DNA of 64,000 nt, from assembly GCA_963747375.1 (NCBI GenBank), contig CAVVFL010000012.1, positions 62,001 to 126,000 on the forward strand, read 5' to 3'. Shown here in pieces: positions 52,105 to 61,940 of the stretch. The position numbers and the translations under genes are program-made. Within the stretch, counting starts at the first letter, position 1; every line of letters begins with the position of its first letter. Origin of the DNA: Sva-07 sp963747375. Its GTDB lineage: Bacteria > Actinomycetota > Acidimicrobiia > Acidimicrobiales > Ilumatobacteraceae. Below the pieces are notes generated by a model, which worked only from the letters and a program-made list of their open reading frames with translations, did no database searches and had not been told where the DNA came from.

Positions 52105-54557
52105 ATGACTGACACCAACGACACCCCGCCGATCGACCCCATCCAGCCCATCTCGTTGCACGACGAGATGGAGAGTTCGTTCCTCGAGTACGCGATGTCG
52201 GTCATCATGTCGCGCGCGCTCCCTGACGTGCGAGACGGCCTCAAGCCGGTGCATCGCCGCATCATCTGGGACATGGAGGACCAGGGCTTCCGCCCCGACC
52301 GTGCCCACGTCAAGTGCGCCCGTGTCACCGGCGACACCATGGCGCGGTTCCACCCGCACGGCGACAGCGCCATCTACGACGCCCTGGTCCGCATGGCCCA
52401 GCCGTTCTCGCTGCGCCACCCGCTCATCGACTTCCACGGCAACTACGGCAGTCCGGACTTCGGCCCGGCCGCCGCTCGGTACACCGAATGTCGGTTGAAC
52501 CCGCTGGCGATGCAGTTGCTCGCCGACATCGACGAAGACACCGTCGACATGATCCCGAACTACGACGGCATGTTCGAACAGCCCGTCGTCCTGCCGTCGC
52601 GGTTCCCGAACCTGCTGGTCAACGGCAGCCAGGGCATCGCCGTCGGCATGGCCACCAACATCCCGCCGCACAATCTCGGCGAGGTCATCGACGCCGTCGT
52701 TCACCTGCTCGACAATCCTGACGCGACCCCTGACGATCTCATGGAGTTCGTCAAGGGCCCCGACTTCCCGACGGGTGCCAGCATCCTCGGCAAGGCCGGC
52801 ATCATCGACGCCTACCGCACAGGTCGAGGGTCGGTGAAGATGCGCGCCACGGTCGAGATCGAGGAATCGAAGACCGGTCGGATGGAGATCGTGGTCAGCG
52901 AGCTGCCGTATCAGACGAGCTGTTCGGCGATCGCGTCACGGATCCAGGATCTCGTCGACGGTGGCGACCTCGACGGCATCGCGGACGTGAACGATGCGTC
53001 GTCGGGTGGCAAGACCAACCTGATCATCACACTCAAGCGTGACGCGAACGCCAATGTCGTGAAGAACAACCTGTTCAAGCTCACCCAGCTGCAGTCGACG
53101 TTCTCGATCAACATGGTCGCCCTCGTCGAAGGTGTGCCGCGCCAGATCAACCTGCGCGACGCGCTCGGTGGCCTACGTCAAGCATCAGCGTGACGTCATC
53201 ACCCGGCGTTCTCAGTTCCGACTCGACAAGGCCAAGCGTCGCGAGCACATCCTCGAGGGACGCATCAAGGCCCTCGACGTCATCGACGCGATCATTGCGC
53301 TCATCCGGGCCAGCGACGATGTCGCTGCCGCCCGCGATGGCCTGATGGCGGCGCCGTACGAGTTCAGCGAGATCCAGGCCAACGACATCCTCGACATGCA
53401 GTTGCGCCAGCTCACCCGGCTGTCACGTCTCGATCTGCAGTCCGAACTCGACGAGACTCGCGCCAAGATCATCGATCTCCAGGAGATCCTCGACAGCCCC
53501 GAGCGTCTCAGCACCGTGATCCGCGACGAGATCTCGGCCATCAAGGACGAATTCGCCACGCCGCGCGTGTGCCAGTTGACCTACGACGACGGCGAGATGT
53601 CGCATCGAGGACCTCGTCGACGACAAGGAACTCGTCATCGTGATGACGCAGGCCCAGTACGTGAAGGCCGTGTCGGCCGACTCGTTCAAGACGCAGGGCC
53701 GCGGCGGCCGTGGTGTGTCCGGCGGAAAGATGAAGGTCGACGACATCGTGCGCCACGTCATCTTCACCACCGCGCACGCGCACCTGCTGTTCTTCTCCAA
53801 CCGAGGCAAGGTCTACCGCTTGCGGGCGCTCGAGATCCCCGAACGCGAGCGCACGGCCAAGGGCATGCCGATCGTCAATCTCCTGCCGCTGCAGGCCGAC
53901 GAGCAGATCCAGGCGATCATCGACACCCGCGACTTCGCCGGTGAGCGGTTCTTGTTCTTCACCACCAAGAACGGCACGGTCAAGAAGACCGCCTTCGACG
54001 CCTACGACAAGAGCCGCCGTGACGGTCTGATCGCCATCAACCTGCGCGACGACGACGAATTGGTTCGCGTCATCGAGACGAGTGGCAGCGACGACATCTT
54101 CATGGTCAGTCGCAACGGCATGACGATCCGCTTCGACGAGAACGACGTCAGGGCCATGGGTCGTACCGCCGGCGGTGTCAGGGGCATGAAGCTCAAGAAC
54201 AACGACGATCGTGTCGTGTCGGTCGACGTCGCTCGCGACGACACCGCCATCTTGTTGATGACCGAGGCCGGCTACGGCAAGCGAACCCAGCTCGACAAGT
54301 TCAACCGCCAGGGCCGTGGCGGACAGGGCGTTCGCGGCATCAAGCTGACCGGCAAGAAGGGCGCCGTCGTGGCGGCATTCATGGTCGGACTCGACGACGA
54401 GATCGTGGCGGTGTCGAACAATGGAGTCACCATCCGCATGGAAGTGCGGGGCATCTCCTCGCAGGGTCGCGACGCCACCGGGGTCAAGATCATGAACATC
54501 GACGACGGCGATGCCGTCAGTTCGGTGGCGCCGATCCTCGCTGCCGACGACGCCTGA
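52105..54557 (+). CDS. gyrA: DNA gyrase subunit A; two frameshift sites
   Basis: About 816 residues once two extra bases are ignored: one G near 53170 (restores NLRDALG-AYVKHQRDVITRRS) and one C near 53603 (restores DDGEMS-IEDLVDDKELVIV). Breakage domain: RALPDVRDGLKPVHRRIIW, HPHGDSAIYDALVRM, active tyrosine in AARYTECRLNP. The C-terminal beta-pinwheel has the GyrA box as QGRGGQGVRGIKL. In the quinolone-determining region the sequence is GDSAIYD. An essential gene, so the two breaks are most likely sequence errors. Confidence 0.95.
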
Positions 54558-54587
54558 ATCGGTTCCTCTCGCGCACGGCGCCTCCTC

Positions 54588-54604
54588 GCGATCGTCTCGA
54601 TCGC
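54588..54604 (+). terminator. Hairpin after gyrA
   Basis: GCGATCG and CGATCGC, perfect 7-bp arms with loop TCT, 31 bp after the gyrA stop. No U-run, so a moderate call. Confidence 0.45.
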
Positions 54605-54632
54605 CTCCCGCCATTTGTGAGAGGAGCGCGCC

Positions 54633-54958
54633 ATGACGCGTGCGGTTGGTGATCGTGGACAGGCGGCGGTTCTGCTCGTCGTCGTGGCGAGCGTGATCTT
54701 TGTGGTGACCACGACTGCGCTGGTCGAACTCGGTGGGCGCGTGGTCGAGCGCACCAGGGCGCAGACCGCGGCCGATGCTGCGGCGCTGGTGTCGCTCGAC
54801 GATGGCCGAGCCGGCGCCGAGGTGATGGTCGCACGACACGGTGGCGAACTGGTCTCGTGGGTGCGCGTGCGGCCGGGGGCGGGGCCGACGGTGAGGTGAC
54901 GGTCGTGGTGCGCGTCGGACGTGCCCGTGCGACCGCCCGTGCGACGAATGCGCCATGA
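54633..54958 (+). CDS. TadE-like secretion-associated small membrane protein; one frameshift site
   Basis: About 108 residues. DRGQAAVLLVVVASVIFVVTTTALVELG is a Tad/Flp pseudopilin-like N-terminus (residues 7-35), then RTRAQTAADAAALVSLDDGR, the family's hallmark. One G is missing in the run at 54881-54884; with it restored the protein continues as ADGEVTVVVRVGRARATARATNAP and stops at 54958. ATG 54633 has AGGAG 6 nt upstream. Usually such genes sit in Tad loci with a secretion ATPase; here it is alone after gyrA. Confidence 0.75.
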
Positions 54959-54990
54959 CAGCCTGACAGGACGTTGATCGGGCTCATGCC

Positions 54991-54996
54991 TACACT
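54991..54996 (+). promoter_or_regulatory. Leaderless -10 hexamer TACACT for the DUF3566 gene
   Basis: TACACT followed by 7 nt and ATG 55004; no Shine-Dalgarno. Confidence 0.5.
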
Positions 54997-55003
54997 TGCC
55001 GAG

Positions 55004-55960
55004 ATGAGCAAGACCGAGCGCGCCCTCGACGAGGCGCTCGAGATCGATGGAGTCGACATCCTCGTCGTCGACGAAGACCTCGACGAAGCGCTCGATGACC
55101 ACCGTGTCGGCGAGGACGACGACGACGACGCGCTCGACGTCGAGCCGTTCGAGCTGCCCGAGATCGTCATGGCGACCGAGGAGGACGACGAGGACGACGA
55201 CGATCCGGGGCACGACCCTCTGCTCACGCGGGCCCTCCCCGGCGACGCCGTTGCCGACGATCAACCGGTCGCGCTCGATCGGGCGTTCGAACCCGATGTG
55301 TCCGACGACGTGCTCGGGGAGCTGCGTCGTGCCGACATCGACGGTCCGACAGTTGCCTTCGCGCCGCAGGACGACACGTCGTCGGGCGTTCGCCGTCCCC
55401 GCCGAGCGCCCGACTACGACCCCGCTCCCTTCCCGATTCCGGTCAACGTTCCGCGCATGCTCGGTCGCAAACCACGAGTGCGCCGAGTCACCCGCGTGGT
55501 CCGCCACGTCGATCCGTGGAGCGTGTTCAAGATCGCACTCGTCGCCAATCTCGTGCTGTATCTCATCGTGCTGACGGCCGGGGTGCTGCTGTGGAACGTG
55601 GCGTACGCGACCGGCACGGTCGACAACGTCGAGCGCTTCTTCGAGTCGTTCGGTTGGTCGTCGTTCGACTTCAACGGCGGCGAGATCTACCACAGCGCGT
55701 GGATCGGCGGACTGTTCCTCGTGATCGGTTTCACCGGTCTGGCCGTGCTCTTCGCAACGCTGTTCAACCTGATCACCGACCTCGTCGGCGGCATGCGCTT
55801 CACGGTGCTGGAGGAAGAAGTCGTCGAGGCGCGCACGTCGCCGATGCGTCGCTTCGTGGTGCGTCGGGCCGAGCCCGAGGTGCCCGTCGTGATGTACGAC
55901 GAGTCGGGGCCGATCACCCGTGACGCCGTCGTCGACGACAGCGGCAGCCTGCCGCGTTGA
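55004..55960 (+). CDS. DUF3566 membrane protein of the gyrA neighbourhood
   Basis: 318 residues from ATG 55004. The N-terminal 130 residues are extremely acidic (runs such as EDDDDDALDVE and EEDDEDDDDPG) and probably disordered. The C-terminal part is DUF3566: RRVTRVVRHVDPWSVFKIALVANLVLYLIVLTAGVLLWN (from about residue 160), a loop, and a second helix SAWIGGLFLVIGFTGLAVLFATLFNLITDLVGG. Rv0007 of M. tuberculosis is the equivalent, in the same place; there too the N-terminus is long but less acidic. Function unknown, perhaps at the division site. Confidence 0.85.
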   Translation: MSKTERALDEALEIDGVDILVVDEDLDEALDDHRVGEDDDDDALDVEPFELPEIVMATEEDDEDDDDPGHDPLLTRALPGDAVADDQPVALDRAFEPDVSDDVLGELRRADIDGPTVAFAPQDDTSSGVRRPRRAPDYDPAPFPIPVNVPRMLGRKPRVRRVTRVVRHVDPWSVFKIALVANLVLYLIVLTAGVLLWNVAYATGTVDNVERFFESFGWSSFDFNGGEIYHSAWIGGLFLVIGFTGLAVLFATLFNLITDLVGGMRFTVLEEEVVEARTSPMRRFVVRRAEPEVPVVMYDESGPITRDAVVDDSGSLPR

Positions 55961-56031
55961 TGTGTCACTGCGAACTCGTGGCAGCGCATGGCGTGAAGCC
56001 AGCGAGCGACCGATAACCTCTCCGACTTGCC

Positions 56032-56108
56032 GGGGCTATAGCTCAGTCGGTTAGAGCGCTGCCCTGATAAGGCAGAGGTCACAAGTTCGATTCTTGTTAG
56101 CCCCACCA
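56032..56108 (+). tRNA. ileT: tRNA-Ile (GAT)
   Basis: 77 nt including an encoded CCA. The acceptor stem is GGGGCTA/TAGCCCC, the D arm contains AGCTCAGTCGGTTAGAGC, the anticodon loop CTGATAA has GAT at 56066-56068, the variable loop is AGGTC, and the T arm CAAGTTCGATTCTTG is paired. In many actinobacteria tRNA-Ala follows at once; it is not here. Confidence 0.97.
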
Positions 56109-56209
56109 ATCCGGCTGATCTCCCGGGACGCCGTCCGGCAGCGGTCACGATTCGGCCCGCCGATGCCGCAGAAGCCGGTGGCTTCCGGCCGAGTAGCCTG
56201 CTGTCTTCC

Positions 56210-56344
56210 ATGAAGTTCCTTCGACGTGCATTCTCGGCCATCTTCATGATGGGCCTTGCGGCCGCCGTGCTGCGCGTGAAGGGGACCGGTGGGACACCGC
56301 CGCAACACGGTGGCTGGCGCCCGCTGGAACTCCCGGAGCCTTGA
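56210..56344 (+). CDS. 44-residue small protein, function unknown
   Basis: Short frame MKFLRRAFSAIFMMGLAAAV... with a basic N-terminus, one hydrophobic segment and a Gly/Pro-rich end (GGWRPLELPEP). It begins 10 nt after TAGCCT (56194-56199) and its TGA overlaps the next ATG as TGATG, so it has a promoter and a coupled partner. Coding is inferred from those two signals and from normal GC-rich third positions; it could also be a leader peptide. Confidence 0.55.
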   Translation: MKFLRRAFSAIFMMGLAAAVLRVKGTGGTPPQHGGWRPLELPEP

Positions 56345-57303
56345 TGACCCGTATCGGTGTCGTCGGGCGCGGCGTCGTCGGTGACCGCATCTCTCGTCGC
56401 CTTCCCACTGTGGTTCGCAACGTCGAGGTGGTTCACCTCGACCCGCGTACTCACCGTCGCCCCATCGACGAACTCGACGCCGTCGTGCTCGCGCAGGGCG
56501 GCCCGCATGCGCCGTTCGCGCGAAGCTTCCTCGAGGCCGGCATCGCAGTGGTCTCGGTGAGCGACGACCTCGCGGATGTGCGTGCCTTGGTGGACCTCGA
56601 CGTGATGGCCCTCGGAAGCGGGGTTCCGTTGGTCGTCGGCGCCGGGATGTCACCCGGTCTCACGGGTCTGCTCGCTCGCTTGCTGGTGTCGAAGTTGGCG
56701 AGCTGCGACGAGATCCACGTCGCGCTCCACGGCACCGCTGGGCCGTCCTGCGCGCGGCAACAGCATCGGGCACTTCGTGGTATCGCGGTCGGCTTGCGCG
56801 ACGGCAACTGGATCCAGCGACCGGCCGGCTCGGGACGTGAACTCTGCTACTTCCCCGAGCCGGTCGGCCCATACGACTGCTACCGAGCGGAACTTCCGTC
56901 GCCGGTGCTGTTGCACGAGGCCTTTGCACAGGTCACTCGGTTGAGCGCCCGGGTGTCTGCCAATCGCCGTGACCGTTTCACGGCTTGGCTGCCGATGCTC
57001 AGCCCACCGCACCGCGAGGGCGGCATCGGAGCAGTCCGGGTCGAGGTGCGTGGCAGCGACGAGTCCGGCGGACGTCGCACGCTGATCGCCGGGGTCGCCG
57101 AACTGGCGGGGACGGCCGCTGCCGCCACGGCCATCGCGTTTGCGTCGGCGGCTGTCGAGGGGCGTCTGGAATCGGGAGTCGTCAGAGCGGGCGACGCGTC
57201 GCTCGACACGGTGGCGCTCTTGCGCTGCATCGGTGCGGCAGGTGTCCGGCTCCAGGAGTTCACCGGCGTGCCGTCCGAGCGCAGGATCAGAGCGAATCCG
57301 TGA
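56344..57303 (+). CDS. Rossmann-fold dehydrogenase-like protein (saccharopine dehydrogenase-type)
   Basis: 319 residues. N-terminal nucleotide fold: MTRIGVVGRGVVGDRISRRL, then a catalytic-type region VVLAQGGPHAPFARSFLEAGIAVVSVSDD and GAGMSPGLTGLLARLLVSKL, as in saccharopine-dehydrogenase-like proteins that lack a clear substrate. C-terminal part has a long Ala-rich helix (LAGTAAAATAIAFASAAVEG) and LQEFTGVPSERR. Coupled to the small protein upstream. Overlaps the convergent DUF1003 gene by 17 bp. The substrate is unknown. Confidence 0.75.
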   Translation: MTRIGVVGRGVVGDRISRRLPTVVRNVEVVHLDPRTHRRPIDELDAVVLAQGGPHAPFARSFLEAGIAVVSVSDDLADVRALVDLDVMALGSGVPLVVGAGMSPGLTGLLARLLVSKLASCDEIHVALHGTAGPSCARQQHRALRGIAVGLRDGNWIQRPAGSGRELCYFPEPVGPYDCYRAELPSPVLLHEAFAQVTRLSARVSANRRDRFTAWLPMLSPPHREGGIGAVRVEVRGSDESGGRRTLIAGVAELAGTAAAATAIAFASAAVEGRLESGVVRAGDASLDTVALLRCIGAAGVRLQEFTGVPSERRIRANP

Positions 57304-57841
57304 GACCCGGATCGCCCGGCCCGGATTCAGTGGTCTCCGCGCCGGCGATCGTCAACTGCGCAACCTGATCGGCGAGTCGCTCGACGACGTTGCTCAGACG
57401 TTCGAGCTTGTCGTCCAAGGCCTCGCCGGTGACCATGTCCGACAGTGAGAGTCGCACGCTGGCGATCTCGCGGGCGAGGAACTCGGTGTCGTTCTGGGTC
57501 CGTTCGGCGACCTCGCGGTCGGTCTCGCCGGTGATTCGGTCGCGACGTTCCTGCCGGTTCTGAGCGAGCAGGATGAGCGGCGCGGCGTAGGACGCCTGAA
57601 GCGACAGCACGAGGGTGAGCAGCACGAGGCCGCGGCTCCACGGGTCGAACTGGAGGCTCTTGCTGGCGACGGTGTTCAACAGGAGCCAGACGATGACGAT
57701 CACGGTCTGCCACACCAGGTATCGGCCGGTGCCGAGAAACCTGGCGATCGATTCACTGAAGGCTCCGAACGCGTCGGGGTCATAGGAGACCCCGACACGT
57801 CCTGCGGCGCGCGGGGTGGTCAGATCTCCGCGTCGCTTCAC
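57287..57841 (-). CDS. DUF1003 membrane protein
   Basis: 184 residues. DPDAFGAFSESIARFLGTGRYLVWQTVIVIVWLLLN (from residue 21), a second helix LVLLTLVLSLQASYAAPLILLAQNRQ with the family's NRQ end, then a coiled coil (DRITGETDREVAERTQNDTEFLAREIA). GTG 57841 overlaps the MgtE-N/CBS gene stop as GTGA, so the two are made together. Such pairs are common in actinobacteria; the function is unknown, perhaps metal-ion related. Confidence 0.85.
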   Translation of the reverse strand: MKRRGDLTTPRAAGRVGVSYDPDAFGAFSESIARFLGTGRYLVWQTVIVIVWLLLNTVASKSLQFDPWSRGLVLLTLVLSLQASYAAPLILLAQNRQERRDRITGETDREVAERTQNDTEFLAREIASVRLSLSDMVTGEALDDKLERLSNVVERLADQVAQLTIAGAETTESGPGDPGLTDSL

Positions 57842-59112
57842 GAGTCGGCCTCCGAGGTGCCGGCACTGATGACTTCGCGATCGCGACGTTGGGTGACACG
57901 CCAGCCATGGCCGAGCATGCGGTCGATCACGTCGTCGACGGTCACGGCACCGAGCAGTCGGCCCGCTTCGTCGGTGACGGCGACAGCGAGCAGGTCGTAG
58001 CTGGCGAGCATCTCGGCGACTTCACGATCAGAGCTGTCCGGCTCGAGGGTCGGGTCGTCGGCGATCAGGCGCCCGATCGCCATCGGGGGCGGCTCGCGCA
58101 GGAGTCGTTGGACGTGGACCACACCCAACAACTTGCCGGTGGGCGCCCTGTACGGCGCCTGGGTGACGAACACCTGGGCGGCGATGCTGACCACCCAGTC
58201 GGGATCGCGGATCTGCGCGAGGGCTTCGGCGACGGTGGCGTCGGGTCCGAGGATGATGACCTCGGGCGTCATCAGACCACCGGCGGTGCCTTCCTCGTAC
58301 GAGAGCAGGCGGCGCACGACGTCGGCGTCGTCGACGTCCATCACGTCGAGCATCGCTTCTTGGACGTCGGGCGCCATCTCGCCGAGCAGGTCGGCGAGGT
58401 CGTCGTACTCCATCTCGTCGAACACGCCGACGAGTCGATCGCGGTCGAGTTGTTCGACGATGCGGACCTGCTCTTCTTCTGGAAGCTCCTCGAGCACGTC
58501 GGCGAGGCGTTCGTCGTCCATGGCCTCGGCGAGGAGGCGACGCTGATCGATCGGTAGGGCGCGCACGATGGCGGCAACCTCGGCGGGGTGGAAGTCGCGT
58601 AGGCGAGCGGCTTCTGCTTGCATCTCGGTGGGCGTGTCGAACAGTGCGGGCACCGCGTCGAAGTCGACCAGTCGATAGCTCGGGCGTCGCCGGAGCGAGT
58701 TCTTGCGGGCCAGGCGCACCTTGTCGATCACCCAGTAGGGGAGTCGAGCGTCGTCCTGGATGCGAAGTGCGATGTCGCTGACGGTTTCGTCGCCGACTCG
58801 CCGGTCGATCAGTTGGGCGCCGATGAGGACTTCACCGACGCGAGGCTTGAACGGGTTGAGATCGACGTCCCAGCTGCGCAGTCGGGCGCCGTCGCTGTTC
58901 AGCTCGGCCACCCGGTTCGCGTTGACGAAGATTCGGCGCCGCTGACTGCTGGCGACGAATCCCACGATGCGCGGCGGAATTGCCGGCTCGCGACCCTTGC
59001 CGGCGCGGCCGGGAATGGCGACGATGTCCTCGATGCGCCCGATCGGCGCCCCGCCGGCGTCGAGGAGCGGCAGCCGCATCACTCTGAACGCGTAGATCAG
59101 GTCACCGGCCAT
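57838..59112 (-). CDS. PRC-barrel / MgtE-N / CBS protein without transport domain
   Basis: 424 residues. Residues 1-150 contain two PRC-barrel-like repeats (LPLLDAGGAPIGRIEDIV, EVLIGAQLIDRRVGDETVSDI). Residues about 180-280 are MgtE-N (FHPAEVAAIVRALPIDQRRLLAEAMDDERLADVLEELPEEEQ). Two CBS motifs follow, ending LLGAVTVDDVIDRMLGHGW. The membrane channel of true MgtE is missing, so this is a cytosolic sensor-like module. The acidic MgtE-N surface suggests Mg2+ sensing. Coupled to the DUF1003 membrane protein. ATG 59112 is 6 nt after TAACCT. Confidence 0.88.
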   Translation of the reverse strand: MAGDLIYAFRVMRLPLLDAGGAPIGRIEDIVAIPGRAGKGREPAIPPRIVGFVASSQRRRIFVNANRVAELNSDGARLRSWDVDLNPFKPRVGEVLIGAQLIDRRVGDETVSDIALRIQDDARLPYWVIDKVRLARKNSLRRRPSYRLVDFDAVPALFDTPTEMQAEAARLRDFHPAEVAAIVRALPIDQRRLLAEAMDDERLADVLEELPEEEQVRIVEQLDRDRLVGVFDEMEYDDLADLLGEMAPDVQEAMLDVMDVDDADVVRRLLSYEEGTAGGLMTPEVIILGPDATVAEALAQIRDPDWVVSIAAQVFVTQAPYRAPTGKLLGVVHVQRLLREPPPMAIGRLIADDPTLEPDSSDREVAEMLASYDLLAVAVTDEAGRLLGAVTVDDVIDRMLGHGWRVTQRRDREVISAGTSEADS

Positions 59113-59118
59113 GGTCGC

Positions 59119-59124
59119 AGGTTA
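59119..59124 (-). promoter_or_regulatory. Leaderless -10 hexamer TAACCT for the MgtE-N/CBS gene
   Basis: Minus-strand TAACCT followed by 6 nt and ATG 59112. Confidence 0.5.
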
Positions 59125-59163
59125 CCGACCGCCTCCTTACAGACCCGCGCACGCGCATGATGC

Positions 59164-59194
59164 GTGACATCCGGGATCAGACCCCGGAAGTCAC
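59164..59194 (-). terminator. GTGAC...GTCAC palindrome after the molybdopterin oxidoreductase gene
   Basis: GTGACATCCGGG and CCCGGAAGTCAC around ATCAGAC. It begins 3 bp after the stop at 59198 (reading leftward) and ends 40 bp before the next promoter, so it isolates two co-oriented genes. Confidence 0.55.
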
Positions 59195-59197
59195 GCC

Positions 59198-61301
59198 TCA
59201 ACCCTCGAGGGCTTCGATCTGGACGAGCGTGTCGCTGTAGGCGACGCCACCGCCCCACTCGGTGAGGGTGTCGTTGGTGAGGCTGTTGGCAACCTTGCCG
59301 TCGGGGTGGTGACGGCTCCACCAGCCGAACGGGATGGCCACCACGCCCGGGCGCAGCCGCCCGGTGATCTTGACGGGGACGGCCACCGATGCTCGATCGT
59401 TCCAGACCCGTGCGAGCTCGCCGTCGACGAGGCCGCGAGCCGAGGCGTCGTCGGCGTCCAGTTCGATGAACGGACGACCCTCGGCGGGGCCGTGTTTGGG
59501 GAGTTGCGAGTAACCCGAGTTGAGGAACCGCGTGTGGTGCTTCGGAGTGAGCAACTGCAGCGGGTAACGCTCGAACAGTTCACCGCCGGGGCCCTCGTTC
59601 GGCGGCACGAATGTCGGGACGCGCGGTTGGCCCATTCGTTCGAGCTGGTCGGAGGCCAGCTCGATGCGACCGGACTCGGTCTCGAACTCACCGTCGCCGA
59701 ACGGGCGACCGTCGTCGGGATACGGAACACGTATCCAACCGACGCGACGCAGTTCGTCGAGGTCGACGGTCGGCAGCGCGTCACGCAACAGTGTGTCGTC
59801 GTCGTCGAACAGGCTCGACTCGACGTAGCCCATGGCGGCGGCGAGACGGCGGAAGAACTCGGTGTTCGAGCACGACTCGCCGAGCGGCTCGATGGCCGCG
59901 CCGTTCCAGCCGGCCCACAGATGGCCCCATGGCAGCACCACGTCGTCGCTCTCGATCTGGGTGGTGGCGGGCAGGACGATGTCGGCGTAGCGGGCGGTGT
60001 CGGTGAGGAACTGTTCGTGCACGACGGTGAAGAGGTCGTCGCGCTGCATCCCGGCGCGGATGAGCTCGGCTCGGGGCACCGTGGCGAGCGGATTGCAGTT
60101 CCACACGACCAGCGCGTGCACGCCGGGGCCCGCCGCTTCACCTGCGTGGGGCGCGGTGAGGATCTCACCGAGGCGACTCATGTTCAGTTCGCGGGGCTCG
60201 CTGCGACCGCCGGCGCGTTCGAGGTCGGGCCGGAACAGGGCGCGAACGTCGATGAGCGCATCTGCGTAGGAACCGACACTCTTGGCGATGCCGCCGCCCC
60301 GCTCGGCCCAGGCTCCGGTGAGCGCCGGCAGACAGCCCAGGGTGCGGAAGAACATCGCACCGTTCTCGTGGTGCTCGGCACCGATCAGCGTCCGGATGGC
60401 CGCCGGGCGAACCGTCGCGTAGTCGATGGCGAGTTGCTCGATGACGTCGGCGTCGACGCCGGTGACCTCAGCGGCTCGGCGTGGAGTCCACTCGTCGACG
60501 GCGTCACGCAGTTCGTCGTAGCCGGTGGTGTGTTCGGCGATCCAGTCGTCGTTGGTGAGACCATCGCGAATGATGACGTGCATCATCGCCAACATCATGG
60601 CGATGTCGGTGCCGGGGAGCGGCTGGACGAACCTGTCACCGCGGGTCTCGTCGATTGCCTCGGCCGTCACGGTGCGGATCGGATCGATGACGACGAGGCG
60701 GGCGCCCCGCTCGCGTGCCAGCTCGATGGTCGGCCACAGGTGGCGGTTCGTGAGCCTGGTGTTCGTGCCCCAGAGCAGGATCAGCTTCGAGTGTTCGAGT
60801 TCGAGCGCGTCCATCCCGCGGCCGGTGCCGTTCGTCATCCTCAGGCCGGCGCCGACGGTCGGTCCACAGATGGCCCGCAGGAGTTTGGACGCTCCCATGT
60901 GCGCGAAGAGCCGGGCGTTGATGCCCATCATGGCGAGCAGGCCCTGGTTGCCGGCGTCGGAGAAGGGGAGCACGGCCTCCGCGCCGTGTTCGGCGATCGT
61001 TGCGTGCAGCTGTTGGGCGACCTCGGTGAGTGCCTCCCCCCATGTGATCCGTTCGAACTCGCCCGATCCCTTCGGGCCGACGCGGCGGAGTGGGTGCAGG
61101 ATGCGGTCGGGGTCGTACACCCGGTCGATGAAGCGGTTGACCTTCGGGCACAGCTCACCGGCCGGAGTACGGATGGTCCGGGTTGCCGCGCAACTTGACG
61201 GCGACCGGTGCGGCGCCGATCTCGTCGTCGACCGTGACCGTCCAACCGCAGGTGTCGGGGCAGTCGTGATGGCAGGTGCCGTTGACGGTATGCGTTGCCA
61301 T
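59198..61301 (-). CDS. Molybdopterin (bis-MGD) oxidoreductase; one frameshift site
   Basis: About 700 residues after removal of one base near 61160. The N-terminus has the [4Fe-4S] cysteines TCHHDCPDTCGWTV and, after the break, GELCPKVNRF. Then ILHPLRRVGPKGSGEFERITWGEAL, SDAGNQGLLAMMGINARLF, LILLWGTNTRLTNRHLWP, and the C-terminal cofactor domain (LLTPKHHTRFLNSGYSQLPKHG, VAIPFGWWSRHHPDGKVANSLT). No Tat signal and no partner subunits are seen, so this looks like a cytoplasmic single-subunit enzyme; electron partner and substrate are unknown. ATG 61301 lies 6 nt after TAGCAT. Confidence 0.9.
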
Positions 61302-61307
61302 CCCTCG

Positions 61308-61313
61308 ATGCTA
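61308..61313 (-). promoter_or_regulatory. Leaderless -10 hexamer TAGCAT for the molybdopterin oxidoreductase gene
   Basis: Minus-strand TAGCAT followed by 6 nt and ATG 61301. Confidence 0.5.
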
Positions 61314-61345
61314 CGAGAGTGAGCCGCGGGGTCAGACGCCGCGTT

Positions 61346-61810
61346 TCATTCGATGATGGCGCGGAGGTGCGGCCAGGCGGCGGCGAATCCGAAGTGCAGC
61401 GGCAGGAGTTCCACCTGGTCGGGAGGGAACCAGTCGACCTCGTCGGTCTCGAAGTTCATCGACGAGCCGAACAGCCCATCGACTTCGACCACGATCGTGG
61501 TGTACTTCCAGTCGGTCGCCGGTTCGAACACGTACTGACCGAGCAGCCGTGGAACACCGGGCGGTGGCCCGACTTCCTCTCTGGCTTCGCGGAGGGCTCC
61601 CTCGAACGGGGTCTCCCCGAGGTCGAGGGCGCCGCCGGCGCACGACCAGTTACCGCCTTCGTGGGCCATCGCCGACCGCTTCTGGAGCATCACCAGTGGT
61701 GAGCCGTGCATGTCGCGCACCACGAACACGACGCCCGCGGCGCCGTAGACGCCCCAACGGACGTGCCCGTCGCTGCACCGCATGAACCCGTCACCTGTCC
61801 GTCGTTCCAC
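61346..61810 (-). CDS. NUDIX hydrolase
   Basis: About 154 residues. The NUDIX box reads GALDLGETPFEGALREAREEVG (GX5EX7REUXEEXGU form with all metal-binding glutamates). The N-terminal TGDGFMRCSDGHVRWGVYGAAGVVFVV is typical of an actinobacterial subgroup, which is why GTG 61810 (or 61813) is preferred to ATG 61783. Likely a nucleotide-diphosphate hydrolase of broad use. Divergent from the mycothione reductase gene. Confidence 0.88.
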   Translation of the reverse strand: MERRTGDGFMRCSDGHVRWGVYGAAGVVFVVRDMHGSPLVMLQKRSAMAHEGGNWSCAGGALDLGETPFEGALREAREEVGPPPGVPRLLGQYVFEPATDWKYTTIVVEVDGLFGSSMNFETDEVDWFPPDQVELLPLHFGFAAAWPHLRAIIE

Positions 61811-61940
61811 CACGCCCCAACCCTGCCCGATCGGCGACCACTTCGCCAACGGGGAGATCGTGTCACGTCGGAAGGGCGTGGCGTGTCGGACACCGCGGTC
61901 ACGGGAAGGATTCGCTCGGTCGGGGGGTTGGGTTGTCTTC

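Noticed and set aside
52105..54557. gyrA pseudogene or programmed frameshifting
   Set aside because: No slippery sequence at either site, both need the same +1 correction seen in unrelated genes, and gyrA is essential.
54633..54958. Tad pilus locus
   Set aside because: Only one TadE-like small gene is present, without ATPase or other Tad genes; it lies alone after gyrA.
56109..56209. tRNA-Ala after tRNA-Ile
   Set aside because: No cloverleaf or TGC anticodon loop can be made from this stretch.
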